Shown here: positions 25,658 to 32,449 of the stretch, one piece after another
How positions within the stretch are numbered: the stretch's first letter is position 1
How the letters are laid out: each line of letters starts with the position of its first letter
Assembly: GCA_016709225.1 (NCBI GenBank)
Contig: JADJEE010000001.1
Location: 1,178,001-1,242,000 of the forward strand
Length of the DNA stretch: 64,000 nt
DNA from: Deltaproteobacteria bacterium
GTDB taxonomy: Bacteria; Myxococcota_A; Polyangia; Nannocystales; Nannocystaceae
Reading direction: 5' to 3'
Position numbers and translations under genes: made by a program
Notes under the pieces: model-generated
Seen by the model: the letters and a program-made list of their open reading frames with translations, nothing else
What the model was told of the DNA's origin: nothing
Databases searched by the model: none

Positions 25658-26205
25658 CGCGCCTCCGGGTCGATGCGCACGCCGTGGCCGGCGAGGAACT
25701 CGACGAAGTGCCGCCGGGCGAGTCGCAGCTTCGAGTAGACCTGGTTCGGACCCAGGCCCAAGCAGGCCGCGATCTCGGCGCCGCGTAGACCCTCGATCTC
25801 GCACAGCACGAAGACCTCGCGCTGCTCGGGGTCGAGGCCGGCGAGGAACGTCTCGACCAGCGCCGATGCGCGCGAGCGTGCCAGCTCGTGCTCGGGATCG
25901 ACGTCGCCGACCCACGGCTCGACCGCGGCGAGTCGACGCCGCCCGCGGTCGTGGGCCCGGCGCCAGTTGGCCGCGACCCCGCGCGCGAGTCCGTACAGCC
26001 ACGACGACGCCGAGGCGCGCGCGGGCTCGTAGCTGCCGAGCCGGCGGCGCGCGACCAGGAAGACCTCGTGCACGAGGTCTTCGGCGGCGTGCTCGGGGAC
26101 GCCCAGGCGCAGCAACGCGCGCCACACGAGATCCGCGTGGGCACGGTAGAGCGCCGCCAGCGGGACGCCCGCCTCGCTGCCTGTGTCGCGATCTCGATCC
26201 GCCAC
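25654..26205 (-). CDS. ECF-type RNA polymerase sigma factor
   Basis: A 183-residue sigma-70 family factor of the extracytoplasmic-function class. Region 2 spans about 15-85, with EDLVHEVFLVARRRLGSY and the promoter-melting helix SASSWLYGLARGVAANWRR. Region 4 spans about 120-175, with LDPEQREVFVLCEIEGLRG and the helix-turn-helix AEIAACLGLGPNQVYSKLR. Region 3 is absent, as expected for ECF. The likely start is GTG 26205, 7 nt after the preceding gene, and the stop overlaps the putative anti-sigma gene. The regulon is unknown; autoregulation through its anti-sigma partner is inferred. Confidence 0.93.
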   Translation of the reverse strand: MADRDRDTGSEAGVPLAALYRAHADLVWRALLRLGVPEHAAEDLVHEVFLVARRRLGSYEPARASASSWLYGLARGVAANWRRAHDRGRRRLAAVEPWVGDVDPEHELARSRASALVETFLAGLDPEQREVFVLCEIEGLRGAEIAACLGLGPNQVYSKLRLARRHFVEFLAGHGVRIDPEAR

Positions 26206-26212
26206 CTGGGGC

Positions 26213-27334
26213 TCACCTGCGTGGTTGTCCGCCGCCGGCGACTCTCGTCAGGCCCGACAGCTGTACCCCTGCACTCGCCTGCAGCGCGAGCGGCCACGGC
26301 TGCGCGAAGCGATCCTCGCGGTTGGTGCGGAAGCCCCCGCGCAGCGCCGCGACCAGGGCGTCGAGGCCGAACACCAGCGCGATCCGGGGCCGCAGCGCGG
26401 CGACCAGCAGGACCCCGGGCCCCACGCCGAGCCACGGCTGTCGCGCCTCGCGGGGCAGCAGGGCCCCGCCACCGCGGCCGTGCAGCAGGCCGCCCCGGGC
26501 GCTGCCGCACACCGGCAGCGACAGCCGTCGTCGCTGCCATGCGACCACGCATCCGCGCAGGCCGACCGACCACGCCTGGGCCAGCACCGTGATGTCGGGG
26601 TTGCTCGCGGAGCGCAGGCGTCGACGTGCGACGTAGTCGCCCTCGACCACCGCGCGTCCCCGCGGCCACAGCAGGCCCATCGACGCGCCGACGTGGGCAC
26701 TCGGCCCCGGCAGGCTGCCGACATCGAGGCCGAGCTGCGCGAGCGCGAGTGCGACCGGTGCCCGCACGCGTCGCGAGCTGCTCGGGGGCGTCGGTGTGGC
26801 CTCCGCCGCGCGGTTCACCGCCACCTTCGTGCGCTCGGGGGGCGCCGACGGCGAGGCGACGGTGGGCGTCGGCGATGGCGTGGGCACCGAAGCGACGACC
26901 GCGGGGGCCGGCGGCTCGGGCACCGGCGGCGCGACCGGATCGTCGATGCGGGTCAGCACCCGGGGGTCGACCGCGATCGCGACGATCAGCGCGGCGGTCG
27001 CGGCCAGCTCGCCGCAGTCGGGACCCTCGAGCACACGGGCGCCGCTGGCCTGTGAGGTCGCGAGGCGCAGTCGCCAGCCCTGCGCGATCGCCTCGACGTC
27101 CACCGTCGCGCGCAGCGGCGGGGACTCGCGCGGCGGCGCCCCGACCAGCAACGCGTCGACCCGCGCGCGCACGGTGTCGGCGTCGGGACAGGCGGTCGGC
27201 GCCGTCCAGTGCAGCTCGTAGCGCGGCGGATCGGCCGCGGCGTCGCGCGGGTAGAGCTGCCACGGCGCGAGCACGAGCACGGCCGTGCCCAGGCGGGGCC
27301 CAGGGGCGGCGCGACGTGGGCGACGGCTTCGCAA
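26213..27334 (-). CDS. Envelope protein at the head of an ECF sigma operon
   Basis: A 373-residue exported protein. A basic leader (RSRRPRRAAPGPRLGTAVLVLAP) is followed by a globular N-terminal domain containing YELHWTAPTACPDADTVRARV and later GPDCGELAATAALIVAIAVD, a Cys pair common in myxobacterial hypothetical proteins next to sigma factors. Pro/Thr-rich linkers follow, then a C-terminal region of amphipathic strands that looks outer-membrane-barrel-like (AHVGASMGLLWPRGRAVVEGDYVARR). The start is uncertain; TTG 27334 gives the best signal peptide and has TATACT 11 nt upstream. With the sigma gene 7 nt downstream, the three genes form a sensor/sigma/anti-sigma-like operon. Function unknown. 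Confidence 0.7.
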   Translation of the reverse strand: MRSRRPRRAAPGPRLGTAVLVLAPWQLYPRDAAADPPRYELHWTAPTACPDADTVRARVDALLVGAPPRESPPLRATVDVEAIAQGWRLRLATSQASGARVLEGPDCGELAATAALIVAIAVDPRVLTRIDDPVAPPVPEPPAPAVVASVPTPSPTPTVASPSAPPERTKVAVNRAAEATPTPPSSSRRVRAPVALALAQLGLDVGSLPGPSAHVGASMGLLWPRGRAVVEGDYVARRRLRSASNPDITVLAQAWSVGLRGCVVAWQRRRLSLPVCGSARGGLLHGRGGGALLPREARQPWLGVGPGVLLVAALRPRIALVFGLDALVAALRGGFRTNREDRFAQPWPLALQASAGVQLSGLTRVAGGGQPRR

Positions 27335-27345
27335 CGGGGAGCCGC

Positions 27346-27351
27346 AGTATA
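27346..27351 (-). promoter_or_regulatory. Candidate -10 (TATACT) of the ECF sigma operon
   Basis: TATACT on the minus strand lies 11 nt before the proposed TTG start at 27334. It is one base from the consensus TATAAT. No recognisable -35 exists at 16-18 nt, which would fit an activator or alternative sigma factor, possibly the operon's own. Confidence 0.35.
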
Positions 27352-27518
27352 CGGTGCCGATGCGTGCGCCGAGCTGGCCGATGGCGTGCAAACCGTCCGG
27401 GGCCCGCCCCCCTCGGGGGCTCGAAACCCGGCGCCAGGCCATGCGGCGCGCCGCTTCGAGGCCGGCGACGCAATCGCGACAATCCGAGGCGGCGGCATGC
27501 GTTACGCCTGGACGGGTC

Positions 27519-28412
27519 GTGTTCGGTCTTCGTTCCCTCGCCCGTCGTCTCGCGTCGATCTCTTCGGCGCCGCTCACCGCGTTCGGGTACCTCGGGTTCG
27601 TCGGCTGCGTGGTCTCGTTCCTGCCGCCGATGGCGGTGGCACGGCTGCGACACCGCGGCGACGAGGGCCAGCGGATCCCCGGCCGCTGGATGCGACGGCT
27701 CGGCCGCACGATCACCCACTTCGCGCCGCAGTGGAGCCTCGCCGTCGAGGGCACGCTGCCGGCCGACATCGGCCGACGCGGCTACGTCGTGGTCGCCAAC
27801 CACGAGTCGGTGACCGATCCGCTGCTGCTGTCGTGGGTGCCGTGCGACATGCGCTGGATCGCGAAGGAGGAGCTCTTTCGCATGCCGCTGGTCGGCTGGG
27901 CGATGCGGCTGTCGGGCGACATCCCGCTGCGGCGCGGTGACGGCGAGAGCATCCGCGAGATGATGGACGCCTGCGAGCGCTCCCTCGCGGCCGGCGTGCC
28001 AGTGATGATCTTCCCCGAGGGCACCTGCTCGAAGTCCGCCGAGCTGCTGCCCTTCAAGCTGGGCGCGTTCACCCTGGCGATCCGGGCCGGCGTGCCGATC
28101 CTACCGCTGGCCGTGGCCGGCAGTCGTGCGATGCGGGCCAAGGGCGGCATGCGACTGCTCGCGGCCGACGCCTGCGTCTGCGTGCTCGAGCCGATCTCGA
28201 CCGAGGGCCTCGGCGAGGACGATGCACCGCTGCTCGCCGAGCGCGTGCGGGCGCACATCACCGCGGCGCTGCCCGAGCTGCGCGCGCGCTACAAGGCGCC
28301 GCGGCGGCCCGGTGAGCCGGCCACGCCGCAGGTCGACACGACCATCGGCGTGGACGGCGAGCTCGCGCCGGTGGCGATGCCCGTGACCCCGCGCCGCGTC
28401 GCGCGGGGCTGA
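27519..28412 (+). CDS. plsC: 1-acyl-sn-glycerol-3-phosphate acyltransferase family protein
   Basis: A PlsC-type acyltransferase of about 297 residues that would transfer an acyl group to lysophosphatidic acid (or a related acceptor) at the inner membrane. It has a hydrophobic N-terminal segment (LTAFGYLGFVGCVVSFLPP) and the HX4D catalytic motif VVVANHESVTDPLLL. Substrate-binding blocks are GDIPLRRGD and PVMIFPEGTCSK, followed by the fourth block GVPILPLAVAGS. GTG 27519 begins the conserved region after a weak upstream; an ATG at 27360 is in frame, but the residues it adds are Pro/Arg-rich and unlike the family. It is divergent from the sigma-operon gene. The acceptor specificity is not visible. 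Confidence 0.9.
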   Translation: MFGLRSLARRLASISSAPLTAFGYLGFVGCVVSFLPPMAVARLRHRGDEGQRIPGRWMRRLGRTITHFAPQWSLAVEGTLPADIGRRGYVVVANHESVTDPLLLSWVPCDMRWIAKEELFRMPLVGWAMRLSGDIPLRRGDGESIREMMDACERSLAAGVPVMIFPEGTCSKSAELLPFKLGAFTLAIRAGVPILPLAVAGSRAMRAKGGMRLLAADACVCVLEPISTEGLGEDDAPLLAERVRAHITAALPELRARYKAPRRPGEPATPQVDTTIGVDGELAPVAMPVTPRRVARG

Positions 28413-28434
28413 ACGCCACGTCCCGCCGCGGCGA

Positions 28435-29763
28435 TCAACCGCTCGGGTTGCCGACCTGGCTGAGACCGAAGCCGGTCATGTCGCTGTACGTGTACGGGTA
28501 GTTCAGGCCCGCGACGGTGTCGACGATGCCGGTCGCCGGATCCACACGGTACGCCTCGTTGGTGTAGATCGCCGGGCCCCACACGTTGCCGTCGAAGTCG
28601 ATGCTGACGCCGTGCACGTAGTTGGGGATGTCGATGGTCTGCACCACGCCGAGGGTCTCGATGTCGACCGCGACCAGCGGGTCGTTGGCGAACCAGATGA
28701 GGTCCTGGCCATCGGGCATGCAACCGCCGCCACCGTTGACCAACGCGGTCTGCCAGGTGCCGGCGTCGTAGTCGAAGCGGCCGGCCTCGTACGCGCAGGT
28801 CCACACGCGGTCGTTGCGGTCGACGGCCATGCCGTAGCCGCTGGTGGCCATGGGGAAGGTCTCGACATCGAAGCTGGCGAAGTCGACCCGCACGATGTGC
28901 CCGATGCCGAGCTGGCTGCCCCAGAAGTCGTTGACCGAGTTCACCGCGGCGCCGTAGATGCCGAAGTAGCTCGCGATGACCTCACCCGGCAGCGGCACGG
29001 TCTGCTCGATCGTGCCGGTCTCGCCGTCGAGCAACACGACGTCGATCAGCGGATCGTTGGCGCCCGAGGTCCACAGCTTGGTGTCGTCCCAGCGGCACAG
29101 CGTGTCGTTCCAGACCCCCGAGGTCCACGCCACCGGTCGCTGGCTGATGTACGCCATCGGCGTATGCCAGCCGACGCAGCCATCGGGCCACGGCTTGACG
29201 TCGGCGGGGCCGCTCGAGGTGTTGGCGGGGTTGGGGCAGTTGTCGATGAGCGCGTAGATCATCGTGACGCCGCCGCTGCGGTTCGCGATGGCCATGTCGC
29301 CGTTCAGGTTGACGGAGGTGCGCGAAGGGTTGCCGTTGCTGTCGGGGCGCGTGATGTAGCGACCCTCTTCGACCAGCGTCTGCGTGTTGATCTTGCTGAC
29401 CGTGCTCTCGTTGGAGTTCGCGATCCAGATGTACGAGAAATCCGTCGCACCACCGCCACCGCCCTTGCCCCCGCAGTGCAGGTCGACGTCGGGGGTGGTG
29501 CCGAGGTCGAACTTGGGGCCGTCGGCCGCCGAGTCGTTGGCGGTGGTCGCCGCCGTCACGCCGCCGCTGCTGGTGCCGCCCTCGCCCGCGGTCATCGAGC
29601 CGGCGGTCGCGTCGGTGCCGGCAGTGCTGCCACCGCTGTCCGCCGATACGCTGCCGATGCCCGAGCTCTCGCCGTCACCCGAGGTGCGCGCCGTGCCCGA
29701 ACCGTTGCCGCACCCCAACATCGCGGTGGCGCCCAGCCACACGATCGCCCGCTTCATGCCCAT
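28435..29763 (-). CDS. Streptogramin-lyase/NHL-like beta-propeller lipoprotein
   Basis: A 442-residue lipoprotein: leader MGMKRAIVWLGATAMLGC with lipobox MLGC (Cys18), then an 80-residue Gly/Ser/Thr/Ala linker. The rest is a propeller-like domain with repeated YIWIANSNESTVSKINTQT, GYGMAVDRNDRVWTCAYEA and HGVSIDFDGNVWGPAIYTN blades (vWxan, D-n-vW motifs), as in Vgb-type streptogramin lyases and NHL proteins. No lyase catalytic His pair can be confirmed by eye. It ends in the Met/Gly-containing GFGLSQVGNPSG. CATACT lies 6 nt before the ATG, suggesting a leaderless transcript. Probably a surface-binding protein. Confidence 0.82.
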   Translation of the reverse strand: MGMKRAIVWLGATAMLGCGNGSGTARTSGDGESSGIGSVSADSGGSTAGTDATAGSMTAGEGGTSSGGVTAATTANDSAADGPKFDLGTTPDVDLHCGGKGGGGGATDFSYIWIANSNESTVSKINTQTLVEEGRYITRPDSNGNPSRTSVNLNGDMAIANRSGGVTMIYALIDNCPNPANTSSGPADVKPWPDGCVGWHTPMAYISQRPVAWTSGVWNDTLCRWDDTKLWTSGANDPLIDVVLLDGETGTIEQTVPLPGEVIASYFGIYGAAVNSVNDFWGSQLGIGHIVRVDFASFDVETFPMATSGYGMAVDRNDRVWTCAYEAGRFDYDAGTWQTALVNGGGGCMPDGQDLIWFANDPLVAVDIETLGVVQTIDIPNYVHGVSIDFDGNVWGPAIYTNEAYRVDPATGIVDTVAGLNYPYTYSDMTGFGLSQVGNPSG

Positions 29764-29919
29764 GGCCGCAGTATGCACAACCGCGATCGCGGCCCGCTGG
29801 AATTCGCCGTCGCGCGCGATGTGATCAAAGCGGCACGACCGAGGCACGGCGACGCGATGTGAGCCCGGCCGATCTGCGCGCGAACCAGATGCGAGCTGCA
29901 TGTTAGGTTCGTCCGTGAC

Positions 29920-31395
29920 ATGGGCGCGAGATCGGCGGTGCGCACGGGGGTCTTCGCGGCCCAGCTTCGTTGGCTTTGCGGGTTTGCGGCGGCGCTCGCC
30001 TGCGCGCAGCATCCCGACGGCGCGCCGGTTTCCCCCGTGCACACGCCTGCGGTCGCGAGCGAGACCGAGGTCGTCGCAACGCCCACGGGTGTATCCCCGC
30101 GTGGCGACGCACGAAGCTGGCGCGCCGCCCTTCGCGACGGTCGCGTTGCGCTGCGCATCGACGGCTTCGTGGTCGCGCGCGGGGCCGCCTCGCCGCTCGT
30201 CACCGCGGTGCTGTTCGGCGACTTCACCGATCGGGGCAGCGCGACGCTGGCGGCCGGCTTCGAGGCCGCGCGGGTGCGCTGGCCCGACGACGTCCGCGTC
30301 GAGTTCGTGCACGTGCCGGCCGTGACCCGAGCGCTGGCGCAGGACGCCGCCCAGGTGGCGATCGAGGCCGGCCGCAGCGGACGCTTCTGGGCCATGCACG
30401 ATCGGCTCTTCGCGACGCCGGTGGGGGACCGCGAGGCGCTCGTGGCGGCGGCGCAGGAGCTCGGCCTGGGTCGCGAGGCGGTGCTGCAGGCACTCGCCGA
30501 TGGCGTGCACCGCCCGTGGATCGACGCCAACACCAGCGCGGCGCGGGCGCTGGGGATCGGCGCGGCGGGGGTCGGGTTCGTCAACGGGCGCGCGGCGCCG
30601 CTCGACGTCGACGGCATCGTCGCGCTCGTCGACGACGAACGCGCCGCGATCGCGGCGCTGGTCCGCGAGGGGCTGCCGCGTGCCGCGATCCGCGAGGAGA
30701 TCCTGGCATCGGCAGCCCCCCCGACACCGGGCCCACCGGCGTCCGCCACCGCGGGTGGACCCGACCCGGCGGTGAACTACGCGATCGCGGCGCTCGATCG
30801 CCCGGTGCTCGGCCCTCGCGACGCGCCGGTCACCGTGATCGTGTTCTCGGATTTCCAGTGCCCCTTCTGTGCGCGCGTCCAGCCTGTGCTCGAGCAGCTG
30901 CGCGCGGCCCACCCCGACGACGTGCGCATCGTGTTCCGCAACCTGCCGCTGCCGTTCCACCGCCACGCCCGCGAGCTCGCGAAGCTGGCGCTGGCGGTCG
31001 ATGCCCTCGCACCTGCGCGAGGCGGTGCCCGCTCGAAGTTCTGGCGCTTCCACGATCTCCTCTTCGCGCGCAAGGAACTCGGCGAGGCCAACTGGAAGTT
31101 CGCGGCCAAGCGCGTCGGCCTCGACCCCAAGCGGATCGCGAAGGCCAGTCTGGCCGCGGCGATCGAGGCCGCGATCGTGCGCGACGAGGAGGACGCGCGC
31201 GCGTTCGGGGTCAACGGTACGCCGACGTTCTTCGTCAACGGCCGCGTGCTCGTCGGCGCGCAGGGGCTCGAGTCGTTCGAGGCGCTGGTGCGCGAGGAGC
31301 TGGCCAAGGCGCAGCTGTTCGCGCAGGACGATGCCGGCGGCTCCGAGCCGTTCTACGATCGCCTCACGCGGGGCTTCGCGCCGCCGCCGTCGTAG
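29920..31395 (+). CDS. Tandem DsbA/thioredoxin-like protein with dead N-terminal domain
   Basis: A 491-residue periplasmic lipoprotein (leader ending ALAC, Cys28) holding two DsbA-like (Thioredoxin_4) domains. The second, about 300-470, is intact: VTVIVFSDFQCPFCARVQP with redox cysteines Cys314 and Cys317 and the cis-proline loop NGTPTFFVNG. The first, about 90-240, keeps the fold (VTAVLFGDFTDRGSATLA, then GRFWAMHDRLFA and GVGFVNGRAAPL) but has lost both active cysteines and the cis-proline. The active half would form or shuffle disulfides in the many Cys-rich secreted proteins encoded nearby. It is divergent from the propeller lipoprotein and convergent with the Cys-rich lipoprotein. Confidence 0.88.
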   Translation: MGARSAVRTGVFAAQLRWLCGFAAALACAQHPDGAPVSPVHTPAVASETEVVATPTGVSPRGDARSWRAALRDGRVALRIDGFVVARGAASPLVTAVLFGDFTDRGSATLAAGFEAARVRWPDDVRVEFVHVPAVTRALAQDAAQVAIEAGRSGRFWAMHDRLFATPVGDREALVAAAQELGLGREAVLQALADGVHRPWIDANTSAARALGIGAAGVGFVNGRAAPLDVDGIVALVDDERAAIAALVREGLPRAAIREEILASAAPPTPGPPASATAGGPDPAVNYAIAALDRPVLGPRDAPVTVIVFSDFQCPFCARVQPVLEQLRAAHPDDVRIVFRNLPLPFHRHARELAKLALAVDALAPARGGARSKFWRFHDLLFARKELGEANWKFAAKRVGLDPKRIAKASLAAAIEAAIVRDEEDARAFGVNGTPTFFVNGRVLVGAQGLESFEALVREELAKAQLFAQDDAGGSEPFYDRLTRGFAPPPS

Positions 31396-31398
31396 CCG

Positions 31399-32313
31399 TC
31401 AGCCGCAGGTCCCGGGCTCGACGACGCCCATCATGGCGACGTTGGCGGGTGTGCAGGTGGTGCCCTCGGCGCAGTCGGTGTCGTCGTCGCACGTGCTGCA
31501 GATGCCGACCGCGGTGTTGCCCATCATGATGGTGTCGACGCCGCAGATGCCCGAGCTGCACACGCTGCCGTCACCCTGGCCCATGTCGTCGACCGGGCAG
31601 CCGCCGCCGTCGGCCACGCTGCCGAGCTCGACGCACGCGCGCCAGCTCGCGAACAGGCTGCCGTCGTAGTGCGGCGCACACACGGCCTCGCCAGCGCAGG
31701 GTGTGGTGTCGCTGCACTCGCTGCAGCGCTGCGGGCCGCCGCCCGCAAACGTCGAGCTGCACACCAGTGCGCCCATGCATCCGCGGTCGCTGTCGCAGCC
31801 ATCCCCGAGCCCGCCATCGGTGCACACGGCGTAGCCGACCTGGAACTCGAACGAGCAGGTGCCCATGTCGCAGTCGGCATCCATCGCGCACTCGGAGCAC
31901 ACGCCACCGCCGGGGCCCGGCGGGTTGATGCAGAAGCCCGAGCTGCATGCGGTGGCGTCCATGCACTCGGCGCCGTTGGGCTGCATGCCCACGCCGGTGC
32001 TCGCATCGGTCGGATCGACGAAGCTGAAGGTGTCGGCGCCGCTGCTCGAATCGGCCGCAGTGGTGGTGCTGGTGGTCGTGGTGCCGGTGTCGGCCGCGGT
32101 GGTGGTGCTCGACGTGGCCGTGGTGCCGCCCGCGGAGCTGGTCGAGGTCGTCGCACCGCCCTCGCTCGAACTGCTCACGCCGCCGCTGCCGCTGCTGCCG
32201 TCGCCTTCGGCGGTGCGCCCGACGCAGGCCGGCGCGAGCAACAGCAGCAGCACGCACCGCGTGGCGTGATGGCGCGACCAGGGGCACGACGACGGCGACG
32301 AAGGGCAGTGCAT
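31399..32313 (-). CDS. Cysteine-rich lipoprotein with Dickkopf-like motifs
   Basis: A 304-residue lipoprotein: leader with a LLLLL core and lipobox APAC (Cys30), a Ser/Thr/Gly linker of about 80 residues, then about 190 residues with some 24 cysteines in repeats such as ECMDATACSSGFC, CSECAMDADCDMGTC, CDSDRGCMGALVC and CSTCDDDTDCAEGTTC. These resemble the disulfide-rich Dickkopf/EB-like modules abundant in myxobacterial secretomes. It would depend on disulfide formation, and its stop is only 3 nt from that of the DsbA-like gene on the other strand. Function unknown; a surface or matrix role is inferred. Confidence 0.85.
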   Translation of the reverse strand: MHCPSSPSSCPWSRHHATRCVLLLLLAPACVGRTAEGDGSSGSGGVSSSSEGGATTSTSSAGGTTATSSTTTAADTGTTTTSTTTAADSSSGADTFSFVDPTDASTGVGMQPNGAECMDATACSSGFCINPPGPGGGVCSECAMDADCDMGTCSFEFQVGYAVCTDGGLGDGCDSDRGCMGALVCSSTFAGGGPQRCSECSDTTPCAGEAVCAPHYDGSLFASWRACVELGSVADGGGCPVDDMGQGDGSVCSSGICGVDTIMMGNTAVGICSTCDDDTDCAEGTTCTPANVAMMGVVEPGTCG

Positions 32314-32449
32314 GGCGAGGGACTCCGCGCGCGATGGTGGGTCCGCGGCACCGCCCTTGTCCATCGCCGGCCGCAGCGGTTTACGCGGGGTTTTCGGCCG
32401 ACCCCGGCGCGACGAGGGCAACCCCCTGCCCGCCCGCGCGGCGCGGGTC

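Noticed and set aside
22713..26636. 1307-codon plus-strand open frame
   Set aside because: Low-complexity Arg/Gln/His/Ala composition and complete overlap with the minus-strand membrane protein, lipoprotein and sigma genes show it is a shadow frame.
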